Shown: one piece after another, positions 15,979 through 23,804 of the stretch
Layout: every line of letters starts with the position of its first letter
How positions within the stretch are numbered: the first letter of the stretch is position 1
DNA from: IDS-8 sp040902105
Lineage (GTDB): Bacteria > Pseudomonadota > Gammaproteobacteria > Steroidobacterales > Woeseiaceae
Length of the DNA stretch: 64,000 nucleotides
NCBI GenBank assembly: GCA_040902105.1
Contig: JBBDXW010000075.1
Span: 62,001 to 126,000 of the forward strand
Direction of reading: 5' to 3'
The notes under the pieces: generated by a model
Databases searched by the model: none
Told to the model about the DNA's origin: nothing
What the model saw: only the letters and a program-made list of their open reading frames with translations
Program-made: the position numbers and the translations under genes

Positions 15979-16995
15979 ATGACGACCGCACCTCGCAGCG
16001 TTCTCGTCCTGCACGAGGCCCTCGGTGCCGACGCGCGGCCCGACGAGCTCGACACACTGGTACAGGTCCGCCAGGTCAGCGAAGCGCTCGCACAATTGCA
16101 CTGGAAAGTCAGCAGCCAGGAAATGGACCTCGATCTGGAGGCTGCGCTCGAGCGGCTGCAGCGCGCGAAGCCGGGCTACGTGTTCAACCTGGTGGAATCG
16201 CTGAACGGTCGCGGTGAACTGATCGGATTCGTGCCGGCATTGCTGGAGAGCGCATCCATTCCCTTTACCGGCTCGGGCCACGATGCGATTAATCTCAGTT
16301 CGCAAAAGATTCTCGCCAAGCGCTGGATGCGCGTCCACGATATCGCAACGCCGGATTGGCTGACCGACACGGACGCAGCGGATGACCGCAGGGATGGCGG
16401 CGGGACATGGATCGTAAAGTCGTTGTGGGAACACGCATCGCTGGGCCTCGATGACGAATGCGTGGTGAAGGGTCGCCTTGCGGCGACTCGGCGCATGCAG
16501 CGCTGCGTCGAAAATTTTGGCGGCCAGTGGTTCGCGGAACGTTATATAGACGGCCGTGAGTTCAACATCTCGGTGCTCGAACAGAACGGGCAGCCGTATG
16601 TGCTGCCGATTGCCGAGATGACGTTCGTGGACTATCCGTCCGAGAGGCCGAAGATCGTCGGCTATTCGGCCAAGTGGGATGAAAGCGCGCCGGAGTATAA
16701 CGCGACGCAACGGAGCTTCGCGGCGCTCGACGCTGAGGAACGCGACGCACTCACCACCGTCGCAAAGCAATGCTGGACGCTGTTCGGACTGCGGGGCTAT
16801 GCGCGGGTCGATATTCGCATGGACCAGGGAGGGACTCCGTGGGTCCTGGAAGTCAATGCAAACCCCTGCCTGGCTCGCGACGCGGGTTTTTTTGCGGCGG
16901 CGACCGAAGCGGGATTTCGCTACCGGCAAGTGATCGAAATGGTACTGCACGCTGCCATTCGGCCCGCCTTGCCGGTATTGCGCCGCGCTGGCTAG
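15979..16995 (+). CDS. ATP-grasp ligase 2 (D-Ala-D-Ala ligase-like)
   Basis: 338 aa second ATP-grasp protein, clearly different from its neighbour. N-terminal domain: VFNLVESLNGRGELIGFVPALLE; substrate loop IPFTGSGHDAINLSSQK. ATP-grasp core: TWIVKSLWEHASLGL, WFAERYIDGREFNISVLEQNG and the metal end ARVDIRMDQGGTPWVLEVNANP. The gene begins 10 bp after ligase 1. Two ligases in one operon suggest two successive amide bonds, or one ligation each on different amines, giving a small peptide-like product. The N-terminal residues show no signal peptide, so the enzyme is cytoplasmic. Substrates are unknown. Confidence 0.85.
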   Translation: MTTAPRSVLVLHEALGADARPDELDTLVQVRQVSEALAQLHWKVSSQEMDLDLEAALERLQRAKPGYVFNLVESLNGRGELIGFVPALLESASIPFTGSGHDAINLSSQKILAKRWMRVHDIATPDWLTDTDAADDRRDGGGTWIVKSLWEHASLGLDDECVVKGRLAATRRMQRCVENFGGQWFAERYIDGREFNISVLEQNGQPYVLPIAEMTFVDYPSERPKIVGYSAKWDESAPEYNATQRSFAALDAEERDALTTVAKQCWTLFGLRGYARVDIRMDQGGTPWVLEVNANPCLARDAGFFAAATEAGFRYRQVIEMVLHAAIRPALPVLRRAG

Positions 16996-17003
16996 TGCAC
17001 CGC

Positions 17004-17498
17004 ATGCGCTGGCGCGACAGGGTGGATGAAAGCGATCGCCAGTCGGTACGCCGGCTGGTGGTCTCCACGTGCTTCTTCTCGCCCGAGGAACAGGACATCG
17101 CCGTGGAGCTGGTGGATGAGGCATTGAGTGCGGGCAAAAGCTCGGGCTACGATTTCGTTTTCGCCGATAACGAGCAGGTGCCCGGTGACCTGCTCGGCTA
17201 CGCCTGCTTCGGGCCGATCCCCGCACGCCCTTGCAGTTTCGACCTGTACTGGATTGCCGTATCGCCGTCCCGCCAGCGGCACGGGCTTGGGAAGCAACTG
17301 CTCGAAGAGGCGGAACAGCGTGCGCTGCAACAGGGCGCCGCGGACATGTTCATAGACACCTCCGGCCGCGACCAGTACCGTCCCACGCGCGCCTTCTACG
17401 AACGCATGGGCTATCGCCCGCACGAGGTTGTGCCGGATTTCTACGCGAGCGGCGATGACAAGGTGGTGTACCGAAAGCAGATCGCAGTCGCAACATAA
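17004..17498 (+). CDS. GNAT-family N-acetyltransferase
   Basis: 164 aa acetyltransferase. The acetyl-CoA-binding motif A is visible as LYWIAVSPSRQRHGLGKQLLEEAE (Q/R-x-x-G-x-G/A type), followed by ADMFIDTSGRDQYRPTRAFYERMGYRP, the usual motif B. The start is either ATG 17004 or GTG 16995, which overlaps the preceding stop by one base; neither has a strong ribosome site, so coupling to ligase 2 is likely. As the last gene of the kamA-like operon it could acetylate the beta-lysine moiety or the finished product, by analogy with AblB, which acetylates beta-lysine in methanogens. It differs from AblB in size and context, so this is inference. Confidence 0.82.
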   Translation: MRWRDRVDESDRQSVRRLVVSTCFFSPEEQDIAVELVDEALSAGKSSGYDFVFADNEQVPGDLLGYACFGPIPARPCSFDLYWIAVSPSRQRHGLGKQLLEEAEQRALQQGAADMFIDTSGRDQYRPTRAFYERMGYRPHEVVPDFYASGDDKVVYRKQIAVAT

Positions 17499-17549
17499 GT
17501 TGCCCTGCCGGGTGCTTGTGCGGCTTCTCACTCAAGGAAAGCAAATAAC

Positions 17550-18833
17550 ATGTCCAAAGTCTGCGTGTGTTCATCGATTGTCTTCAGCCTGCTTGCCGCT
17601 TCAGTCGCTGGTGCCGATGAGGGGACCGTTTACATCCGGGCAGGGCAACTGGTCGATGTAGTCTCCGGCACTGTTCATGCCGATCAGCTCATCGTGGTCG
17701 AGGGCGATAAAATCACCCGGGTCGCCGCAGCCAACGACCTGGATATGGGTGCCGGCGCCACAGTAATCGATCTCAGCGAGCACACGGTGCTCCCCGGACT
17801 CATCGACATGCACGATCACCTGACCGGTGACCATAGGTTCCACGGCTACGGCTCCCTGGCCATCTCGATTCCCCGGGAAACCCTTTACGGCGTGCTGAAC
17901 GCCCGCAAGACGATCGACGCAGGCTTCACGACCGTACGCAACGTCGGGGCGGGCGGCTACAGCGACGTGGCACTGCGCGACGCCATCAACGACGGTGAAA
18001 TCACAGGTCCCAGAATGCGGGTATCCGGGCCGTCGCTCGGCATCACAGGCGGCCATTGCGACAATAACCTTTTGCCACGCGAATATGAGCAGGTGGCCGA
18101 AGGGGTTGCCGATGGCCCGTGGGCGGTACGGGCCAAAGTCCGCGAAGTCATCAAGTATGGTGCCGACGTCATCAAATTCTGTGCAACCGGCGGCGTATTG
18201 TCGAAGGGCGACAGCGTCGGCGGCCAGCAGTACACATTTGAAGAAATGCAGGCGCTTGTCGACGAGGCTCATCGTCACGGCCGCAAGGTTGCGGCGCACG
18301 CGCACGGCGCGGAAGGTATCAAGACCGCAATCAGGGCGGGCGTCGATTCCATCGAGCATGCGAGCCTGATCGACGCCGAAGGCATCAAGCTTGCAAAACA
18401 GAACGGCACCTTTCTCGTTATGGACATATACAACGACACGTTCATTCTCGAGCACGGCGCATCAGTCGGCATGCTCGAGGAGTCACTGGAGAAGGAACGG
18501 CAAATCGGCCAGTTACAGCGCGACAATTTTCGCAAGGCGTTCGAGGCTGGCGCGCGCATGGCGTTCGGCAGCGATGGCGCTGTCTATCCTCACGGCGACA
18601 ACGGCAAACAGTTTGCCTACATGGTCGAGTACGGTATGACGCCGATGGAGGCAATTCAGGCCGCTACGGTACATGCTGCGGAGCTCATCGGCTGGCCCGA
18701 TACCGTGGGTGCGATCGAGGCGGGCCGCTACGCCGACATCGTCGCAGTTCGGGGAAATCCGCTGGAGAATGTTCGCTTGCTGGAGAGCGTTGACTTTGTC
18801 ATGAAGGGCGGTGTCGTCCATAAACAGGAATAA
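17550..18833 (+). CDS. Exported metal-dependent amidohydrolase (imidazolonepropionase / Xaa-Pro dipeptidase-like)
   Basis: 427 aa with a signal peptide (residues 1-22, cleavage after VAGA). Amidohydrolase-superfamily metal ligands are present: HDH in GLIDMHDHL, the Lys in DVIKFCATGG, His in AHAHG and IEHAS, and Asp in GSDGAVYP. The C-terminal AGRYADIVAVRGNPLENV strand rebuilds the small beta-sandwich typical of the group. Related proteins are periplasmic and cleave Xaa-Pro dipeptides or cyclic amides. It starts 51 bp after the GNAT gene on the same strand with AAGGAAAG upstream, so it may be the fifth operon member and act on an amide-containing product, or may simply be a scavenging peptidase. 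Confidence 0.85.
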   Translation: MSKVCVCSSIVFSLLAASVAGADEGTVYIRAGQLVDVVSGTVHADQLIVVEGDKITRVAAANDLDMGAGATVIDLSEHTVLPGLIDMHDHLTGDHRFHGYGSLAISIPRETLYGVLNARKTIDAGFTTVRNVGAGGYSDVALRDAINDGEITGPRMRVSGPSLGITGGHCDNNLLPREYEQVAEGVADGPWAVRAKVREVIKYGADVIKFCATGGVLSKGDSVGGQQYTFEEMQALVDEAHRHGRKVAAHAHGAEGIKTAIRAGVDSIEHASLIDAEGIKLAKQNGTFLVMDIYNDTFILEHGASVGMLEESLEKERQIGQLQRDNFRKAFEAGARMAFGSDGAVYPHGDNGKQFAYMVEYGMTPMEAIQAATVHAAELIGWPDTVGAIEAGRYADIVAVRGNPLENVRLLESVDFVMKGGVVHKQE

Positions 18834-18870
18834 GTAGAGGGCGGCACCCGCGTACACGGTCACATCGCGT

Positions 18871-19013
18871 CTGACCCGGCGCTGATGCACCTCATACCTC
18901 CATTGCCTCGACGCATCGCTCATCCACGCCTCGGGCGTAAGCTGAAGGACCAGCTGCCGGAGACCGGAAATGCCGGCCTTGCCGATTCGTGCAAAGTTGC
19001 CCACGAAATTCAT
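18871..19013 (-). pseudogene. Possible 5' fragment of an aspartyl/asparaginyl hydroxylase-like gene
   Basis: About 48 minus-strand codons beginning MNFVGNFARIGKAGI and containing W.SDASRQWRYEVHQ look like the N-terminus of 2-oxoglutarate-dependent aspartyl/asparaginyl beta-hydroxylase-type proteins. After that the frame runs antisense through the amidohydrolase and loses all similarity. Recognition is from memory and weak; it could be chance. It occupies most of the 205-bp space between two convergent genes. Confidence 0.3.
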
Positions 19014-19038
19014 ACCGCGCCGGAACAGGTGAAGGCCA

Positions 19039-20658
19039 CTAGAATTTTGAGCCTGTTATCAGCGTATCCGCCCGGGCCCAGCTTTCGTCAAAGTCCGCGT
19101 CGACCGCGGGGTCACGCTGGCCCTGTGCCGACAACGCTGCTTTCAAGCCGAACAGCGACCAGCCGTTCAACGGGTGGACCTCGAGATCGGCCCGATAGGC
19201 ACGCTCTGCATCTTCGTATCGCCCCGCCTCGAGCAAAGCCGCGCCGAGCCAGTGGCGGGCTGCGAACGGCAGCGGTTCGGGTTCGTCGTAGTCGAGACGA
19301 TCCTCAAGTTCGGTTGCTCTCTCGAACGCCGCGATTGCGCCGCCGAGATCGCCCTCGGCCCACAGGATCTCGCCGTCGAGAATATGGCCGACGCTGCCGA
19401 CGAGATACCCGGCCGGGTGAAAACGGAAACGGGCATCCGTCCCGGCCGCAAATTTCAGCAGCTTGTTGCGGACCGACTTCGCTTTCCTCGTATTGCCTTC
19501 TTTCAGGTTTGCGTAGCCATCGGCAAAATCCCAAAGTGCTCCGGCGACATCGTCCCCTGGCCGATTCGAATGTTCGAGCACTTCGTCAAAGCGTCCGAAC
19601 CGGAGCAGCGTCAGCACCTCGTACATCGAGTTGCCTGTCAGCTTCCGATAGTCTTTCCCTGCCTGGGTTGCGACGGCGCCCTGGCCGTCGAACGATGCCG
19701 CGAACAGCAGCATATGCAGGTTGTGGTTCGGACCGTACGAGAAACCCTGGTTCCTGCGAGCTTTCAGGTCTGCGTGCCATGCCGCGGTATTGGCGCGGAC
19801 CGACTTGCCCCACAGGCCGACCTGATTCCATGTGTGCGATGGCATGTGCTGTATGTGGCTGGCAACGGGGATCGCCCGGCCGAGGCGCTCGGCGCATGGG
19901 AGCGCAAGCTCGGGGCGCTGGCTCGACTCGGTGGCGTGTATGTATAGATGGCAGGCGCCGGGGTGATCCATGTCTTCGGCGAGAACCCTGGTGAGCACTC
20001 CGTGCAGCCTCATCAGATCGGGATCGTTGATATCACGGTAACCTTGCCGTTCCTCGAGCATGAAAAGGGCCACCGCGTACACTGTTGCGACATCATGGTT
20101 GTCGGAATACTTTTCATACACTTCCGCCATCCTTGCGGCGAACGCTTCGTCTGCCGAGCGCCGCCGGTCGCGATCGTAATTCTCCGGATAGCGGACGAAG
20201 GCCGCGGCGATCAGGTCGCGTTCCATTTCAGTGGCATGCGCGTCCGCGAGTCTTGCGGCTTCCACAATAGCAGCGTACGCATGCGGTGCTTTTTCCTCCG
20301 TCATGGGCCTGTTCAGGAACGAACCGAGAGCAAACGCCTCTCCCCAGTAGCACATCGCGCAGTCCGGATCGATGCGACGCGCCTCTGCCATCGACCGCGC
20401 CGCTTCATCGACGTTGAAGGCATAGCGCAATTGCATTCCCTGGCTGAAATAAGCCTGGGCTTTCTCGTCGTTCGTAGTGACTGTCCAGGTATACGGCCCC
20501 AGCGCTTCCGGGATGAGGTCGATCGGTCTCAGAAAGTCGGCGTTGCCGGCATCCATGTCCATGCCGCCGTGGCCGCCAGCCGCCGAGTTCGGCTCATGTG
20601 TGCCGTGGCAACTTGCGAGACAGGAAATGAGTATTGTTGACGTCAGCAGATTCTTCAC
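19039..20658 (-). CDS. Tetratricopeptide-repeat lipoprotein
   Basis: 539 aa. GTG at 20658 opens a lipoprotein signal peptide ending in the lipobox LASC, so the protein should be anchored in the periplasm or outer membrane. After a His/Met/Gly-rich stretch (residues about 20-40) come helical pairs of TPR type, for example AQAYFSQGMQLRYAFNVDEA, CAMCYWGEAFALG and ARHWLGAALLEAGRYEDAERAYRADL near the end. The block HLYIHATESS and HIQHMPSHTWNQVG with several conserved His residues is characteristic of this bacterial family, whose function is unknown. The open frame continues far upstream antisense to the S15 gene, but that part is not coding. Divergent from the S15 hydrolase with 96 bp between starts. 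Confidence 0.8.
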   Translation of the reverse strand: MKNLLTSTILISCLASCHGTHEPNSAAGGHGGMDMDAGNADFLRPIDLIPEALGPYTWTVTTNDEKAQAYFSQGMQLRYAFNVDEAARSMAEARRIDPDCAMCYWGEAFALGSFLNRPMTEEKAPHAYAAIVEAARLADAHATEMERDLIAAAFVRYPENYDRDRRRSADEAFAARMAEVYEKYSDNHDVATVYAVALFMLEERQGYRDINDPDLMRLHGVLTRVLAEDMDHPGACHLYIHATESSQRPELALPCAERLGRAIPVASHIQHMPSHTWNQVGLWGKSVRANTAAWHADLKARRNQGFSYGPNHNLHMLLFAASFDGQGAVATQAGKDYRKLTGNSMYEVLTLLRFGRFDEVLEHSNRPGDDVAGALWDFADGYANLKEGNTRKAKSVRNKLLKFAAGTDARFRFHPAGYLVGSVGHILDGEILWAEGDLGGAIAAFERATELEDRLDYDEPEPLPFAARHWLGAALLEAGRYEDAERAYRADLEVHPLNGWSLFGLKAALSAQGQRDPAVDADFDESWARADTLITGSKF

Positions 20659-20754
20659 ACGTCTCTCGTTGTTGCCTGAACCATTGATGTCTGAATCATT
20701 GGGCGATTTTGACCCGGCATGCACGACAGCATATCCTGTCTTTAAAAACCAGCC

Positions 20755-22056
20755 ATGATCATGGTGCCGATGCGCGACGGCGTCGGGCTTGCGACTGACG
20801 TATACCTGCCCAAGGAAGACGAAGGCCCTTTCCCGGTGATTTTCGTGAAGACCCCGTACAATTTCAACAAGATCGAAGGCGGGCAACTCGAGTGGGCGAT
20901 CGAGGCCATCGAGCGGGGCTATGCGTTTGTGGTACAGAACGAACGGGGCCGATACTACTCGGAGGGCGAGTGGGAGATCCTGGGCCGGCCGCGGACGGAC
21001 GGCTACGATTCGCTCGACTGGATCGCCGAACAGGCGTGGTCGAACGGCAACGTCGGCACCCTGGGCTGCTCGTCCACGGCCGAATGGCAGCTGGCGCTGG
21101 CCGCGGAAGATCATCCCGCGCACAAGGCGATGGTGCCGATGGCGGCGGGCGCCGGCATCGGTCGGGTCGGGGAGTTTTACGAACAGGGCAACTGGTACAA
21201 GGGTGGTGTCCACCAGACGCTGTTCACGGTGTGGCTGTACAGTGTACAGCAAGACATTCGCCCGCAGTTTCCCGACGACCTGTCCAGGGAGCAGCTGCAG
21301 CGTCTGCGAAAAATGTACGACCTTGCGGCCGGGATGCCGGAGGTGGACTGGAAGAAGCACCTGAAAACGCTGCCCGCGACGGACTGGCTTGAGAGTGCCG
21401 GCGCGAATGCGGGACCGGGCGCCGTACTCCTCGCGCGGAAGCCGAACGATCCGGGGTGGTACGACGGCGGGCGGCTCAACGTCGGCAACGCAAGCTTTCC
21501 TTTGTACGAGCAGGTATTCGGCTTCTTCGATCACTACCTGAAGGACGAAGCGAACGACTTCACGAAGGACACTCCCGGCGGCAGCTACGACCAGCGCGCG
21601 ATCGAAGCACGCGCGGACGTGCTGGTGTACACGTCAGAACCGCTGCGGCACGACACAGAGGTGACGGGAAGCGTACGCGCGACACTTTATGTATCGTCCG
21701 ATGTCAAAGATACGGATTTCACGGCGAAACTCGTGGACGTGCATCCGGACGGGACCGCTTACAACGTCGACGACACGATACTGCGTGCGCGTTACCGGGA
21801 TGGCTACGACAGTGAGGCGTTCATGAGGCCCGGCGAGGTTTATGAACTGAATCCAACCGCGATGTCGACGAGTTATGAATTCAGGAAAGGTCATCGCATC
21901 CGGGTCGAGATTGCGTCGAGCAAGTTTCCCCAGTACATGCGGAACCTGAATACCGGCGGCAATAATTACGATGAGACGGAAAGCGTGATCGCGCACAACT
22001 CGATTCACCATTCGGCAGAATATCCGACGCGGATTGTTCTCCCCGTGGTTCCGTAG
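20755..22056 (+). CDS. CocE/NonD (S15) family hydrolase, internally shortened
   Basis: 433 aa, against about 550-650 for the family. The N-terminus VPMRDGVGLATDVYLP and the nucleophile region GTLGCSSTAEWQLALAA match well, as does the C-terminal jelly-roll (VEVTG-type ATLYVSSDVKDTDFTAKLVDVHPDG ... NLNTGGNN). Between them, the segments that normally carry the catalytic Asp and His are missing: YDGGRLNVGNASFPLYE jumps directly to the GFFDHYLK helix, and a second jump occurs at TPGGSYDQRA. It also has no signal peptide; a stop codon lies three codons upstream of the ATG. Activity is doubtful. M55 peptidase starts 17 bp downstream and is probably cotranscribed. Confidence 0.75.
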   Translation: MIMVPMRDGVGLATDVYLPKEDEGPFPVIFVKTPYNFNKIEGGQLEWAIEAIERGYAFVVQNERGRYYSEGEWEILGRPRTDGYDSLDWIAEQAWSNGNVGTLGCSSTAEWQLALAAEDHPAHKAMVPMAAGAGIGRVGEFYEQGNWYKGGVHQTLFTVWLYSVQQDIRPQFPDDLSREQLQRLRKMYDLAAGMPEVDWKKHLKTLPATDWLESAGANAGPGAVLLARKPNDPGWYDGGRLNVGNASFPLYEQVFGFFDHYLKDEANDFTKDTPGGSYDQRAIEARADVLVYTSEPLRHDTEVTGSVRATLYVSSDVKDTDFTAKLVDVHPDGTAYNVDDTILRARYRDGYDSEAFMRPGEVYELNPTAMSTSYEFRKGHRIRVEIASSKFPQYMRNLNTGGNNYDETESVIAHNSIHHSAEYPTRIVLPVVP

Positions 22057-22073
22057 GCAGAGGAGTCTCAGGA

Positions 22074-23015
22074 ATGAATTTCAAACTGCTTTGCTGTGTC
22101 GTGGTTCTGTCGCTGGCCACCTTCCGGGCGTCCGCCCAGGAACAAACCGTGCAGGAATCCACGCCACCGCAATCGGAAGCCGACAACCCGCTGAAAATCT
22201 ACATTTCGGCGGATATGGAAGGTGTCGTCGGCGTCGTCTCGGATGCCCAGATCGGTCCCGAGGGGTTCGAGTACGAGCGCTTTCGCGGTTTCATGACGGC
22301 CGAGGTCAATGCCTGTATCGAAGCGGCGCGCGCAGCGGGCGCTACGGAAATTCTCGTCAGCGATTCGCACGGAAACGGGCAGAATCTGCTCATTGAAAAA
22401 CTGCCGGACGACGTGATGGTCGTGCGTTCATGGCCGCGCCCGCTCGGCATGATGGAAGGTATCGACGATACCTTCGACGGCGTCATATTTCTCGGCTACC
22501 ACGCGAGCACCGCCAATGAACGTGGTGTCAGGGCGCACACGCTCTCCAGCGCCAACGTGACGGCACTTCGGCTGAACGGCATGTCGATGTCCGAGGCCAG
22601 CATCAACGCGGCCATCGCCGGCCATTTCGGCGTGCCCGTCATCATGGTTTCGGGCGACAACGTCGCCGTCGCAGAAACCCAGGTGATCATCGGCGACGTG
22701 GAAGGCGCCGTGGTCAAATGGGCGAAAGGATTTCATTCGGCGCAAACGCTGACGCCAAATGCGGCGTATGAAGTCATACGCGAGACGACGCGCGCGGCAA
22801 TCGAGAGAATCGACGAGTTCGAACCCTACGTGCTCGAAGCGCCGCTGCGGCTGGAGCTGAGCCTGAAGCACTACCGCCCGGTGGAGTTGCTGTCGTATTT
22901 GCCGACTGTGGAGCGCGTCAATTCGCACACGGTGCGGTTTGTCGGGCAGGACATTATCGAGATCTCGAGATTCCTGGAGGTGGCGCTAGGCTATTCCGTC
23001 GATCTGCAACCGTAA
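22074..23015 (+). CDS. M55-family D-aminopeptidase (DppA-like), exported
   Basis: 313 aa with a signal peptide (residues 1-21, ASA|QEQ). M55 zinc ligands are visible: Asp and Glu in ISADMEG, His in VSDSHGNG, His in LGYHAS and the Glu in ASTANERG. The family removes N-terminal D-amino acids, as in Bacillus DppA, which uses D-Ala peptides as nutrients; a periplasmic enzyme could recycle cell-wall or dietary D-peptides. The ribosome site AGAGGAG lies just upstream. It follows the shortened S15 hydrolase by 17 bp, so the two form a peptide-hydrolase pair. The C-terminal 60 residues are longer than the catalytic core but carry no recognisable extra domain. Confidence 0.87.
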   Translation: MNFKLLCCVVVLSLATFRASAQEQTVQESTPPQSEADNPLKIYISADMEGVVGVVSDAQIGPEGFEYERFRGFMTAEVNACIEAARAAGATEILVSDSHGNGQNLLIEKLPDDVMVVRSWPRPLGMMEGIDDTFDGVIFLGYHASTANERGVRAHTLSSANVTALRLNGMSMSEASINAAIAGHFGVPVIMVSGDNVAVAETQVIIGDVEGAVVKWAKGFHSAQTLTPNAAYEVIRETTRAAIERIDEFEPYVLEAPLRLELSLKHYRPVELLSYLPTVERVNSHTVRFVGQDIIEISRFLEVALGYSVDLQP

Positions 23016-23111
23016 GAGAAAATCGCCCGCGAAAGCGGCCGATACGCGATGCATAGTCATTCCTCCGGCAACGGATCGAACGCCGTCGAGAAAAACGCCG
23101 GAGCATGCGGG

Positions 23112-23654
23112 TTAGTGACTTGCGGAATTGACTTTGCGCGCGTAATTCCACGAGCCGATAAGGCGCGTCGCAGGCGTGTGACTGCGCAGGTGAATGCGTC
23201 GCCAATCGTCGAAGGCGCGTGGATCGAGACGGGGCGGGATCTGCCAGTTGCGGCGTCGAAAGTTGTCGGCGACGTACTCGGCCAGGAAGCCTGCCTCCTG
23301 CACCTGCGTGAGTTCGTCCAGATACCGGTCGCTAATGTTCGCGTGCGCAGCGCGGTGTTCGGACCAGGTTTCGACGAGGTGCTCACGTGCGCCAAGTTCG
23401 CATTCGAAGGAGTTCGCGCGTGCAGGGTTTTCGCCGCCCGCCTGCAGCTGGCAGGCGCTGCGGGTGAGGCTGTAGCTCACCCAGCTTTGCAGCACCGGAT
23501 CGGGATCGGTAAGGGCGCGTTCGGCGAGATAGAAGGTGTCACCGTCGGTCACGCCGTCACGAAGGTAAATCTCGCCGTTGCATGCGGCGCCGAGGAGCGC
23601 GGCCGTCGTCAGCGCAGCGATGGGCCAAAGGGAATGCGATCTGTGCTGTGCCAT
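23112..23654 (-). CDS. Hypothetical lipoprotein
   Basis: 180 aa of unknown function. The ATG at 23654 gives a signal peptide with lipobox LGAAC; the longer frame upstream to 23741 would put about 29 Arg/His-rich residues in front and is unlikely. The mature part has DGVTDGDTFYLAERALTDPDPVLQSWVSYSLTRSACQL, then a central helix rich in Glu and Arg and a basic C-terminus. Three cysteines besides the lipid Cys might form disulfides. It stands alone, convergent with the M55 gene and divergent from glmU. No family recognised. Confidence 0.6.
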   Translation of the reverse strand: MAQHRSHSLWPIAALTTAALLGAACNGEIYLRDGVTDGDTFYLAERALTDPDPVLQSWVSYSLTRSACQLQAGGENPARANSFECELGAREHLVETWSEHRAAHANISDRYLDELTQVQEAGFLAEYVADNFRRRNWQIPPRLDPRAFDDWRRIHLRSHTPATRLIGSWNYARKVNSASH

Positions 23655-23804
23655 AGAGGTTTTGCCGCGGTGCGCGGTCCGTGAGCCGGGCTTCCGCCTT
23701 GCGGTATGATGCTGGCGCTGGCCGGCAGGGTATTTTAACAAGCTCTTTGCCGGCCGATCACCCTGGCCGATTTCTCCGGCCGACGATTAGGGAGGCCAGT
23801 CCGC

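Noticed and set aside
14943..16995. Two ATP-grasp genes as cell-wall ddl genes
   Set aside because: Two dissimilar copies in an operon with a radical SAM aminomutase and a GNAT, away from mur/fts genes, fit a specialised ligase role better.
20740..20760. TTTAAAAACC just upstream of the S15 start as a programmed frameshift site
   Set aside because: The upstream frame shows no convincing S15 N-terminus, and no stimulatory structure was seen.
20659..21534. Upstream extension of the TPR lipoprotein frame across the S15 gene
   Set aside because: The extension is antisense to the S15 coding region; the lipoprotein signal peptide at GTG 20658 fixes the true start.
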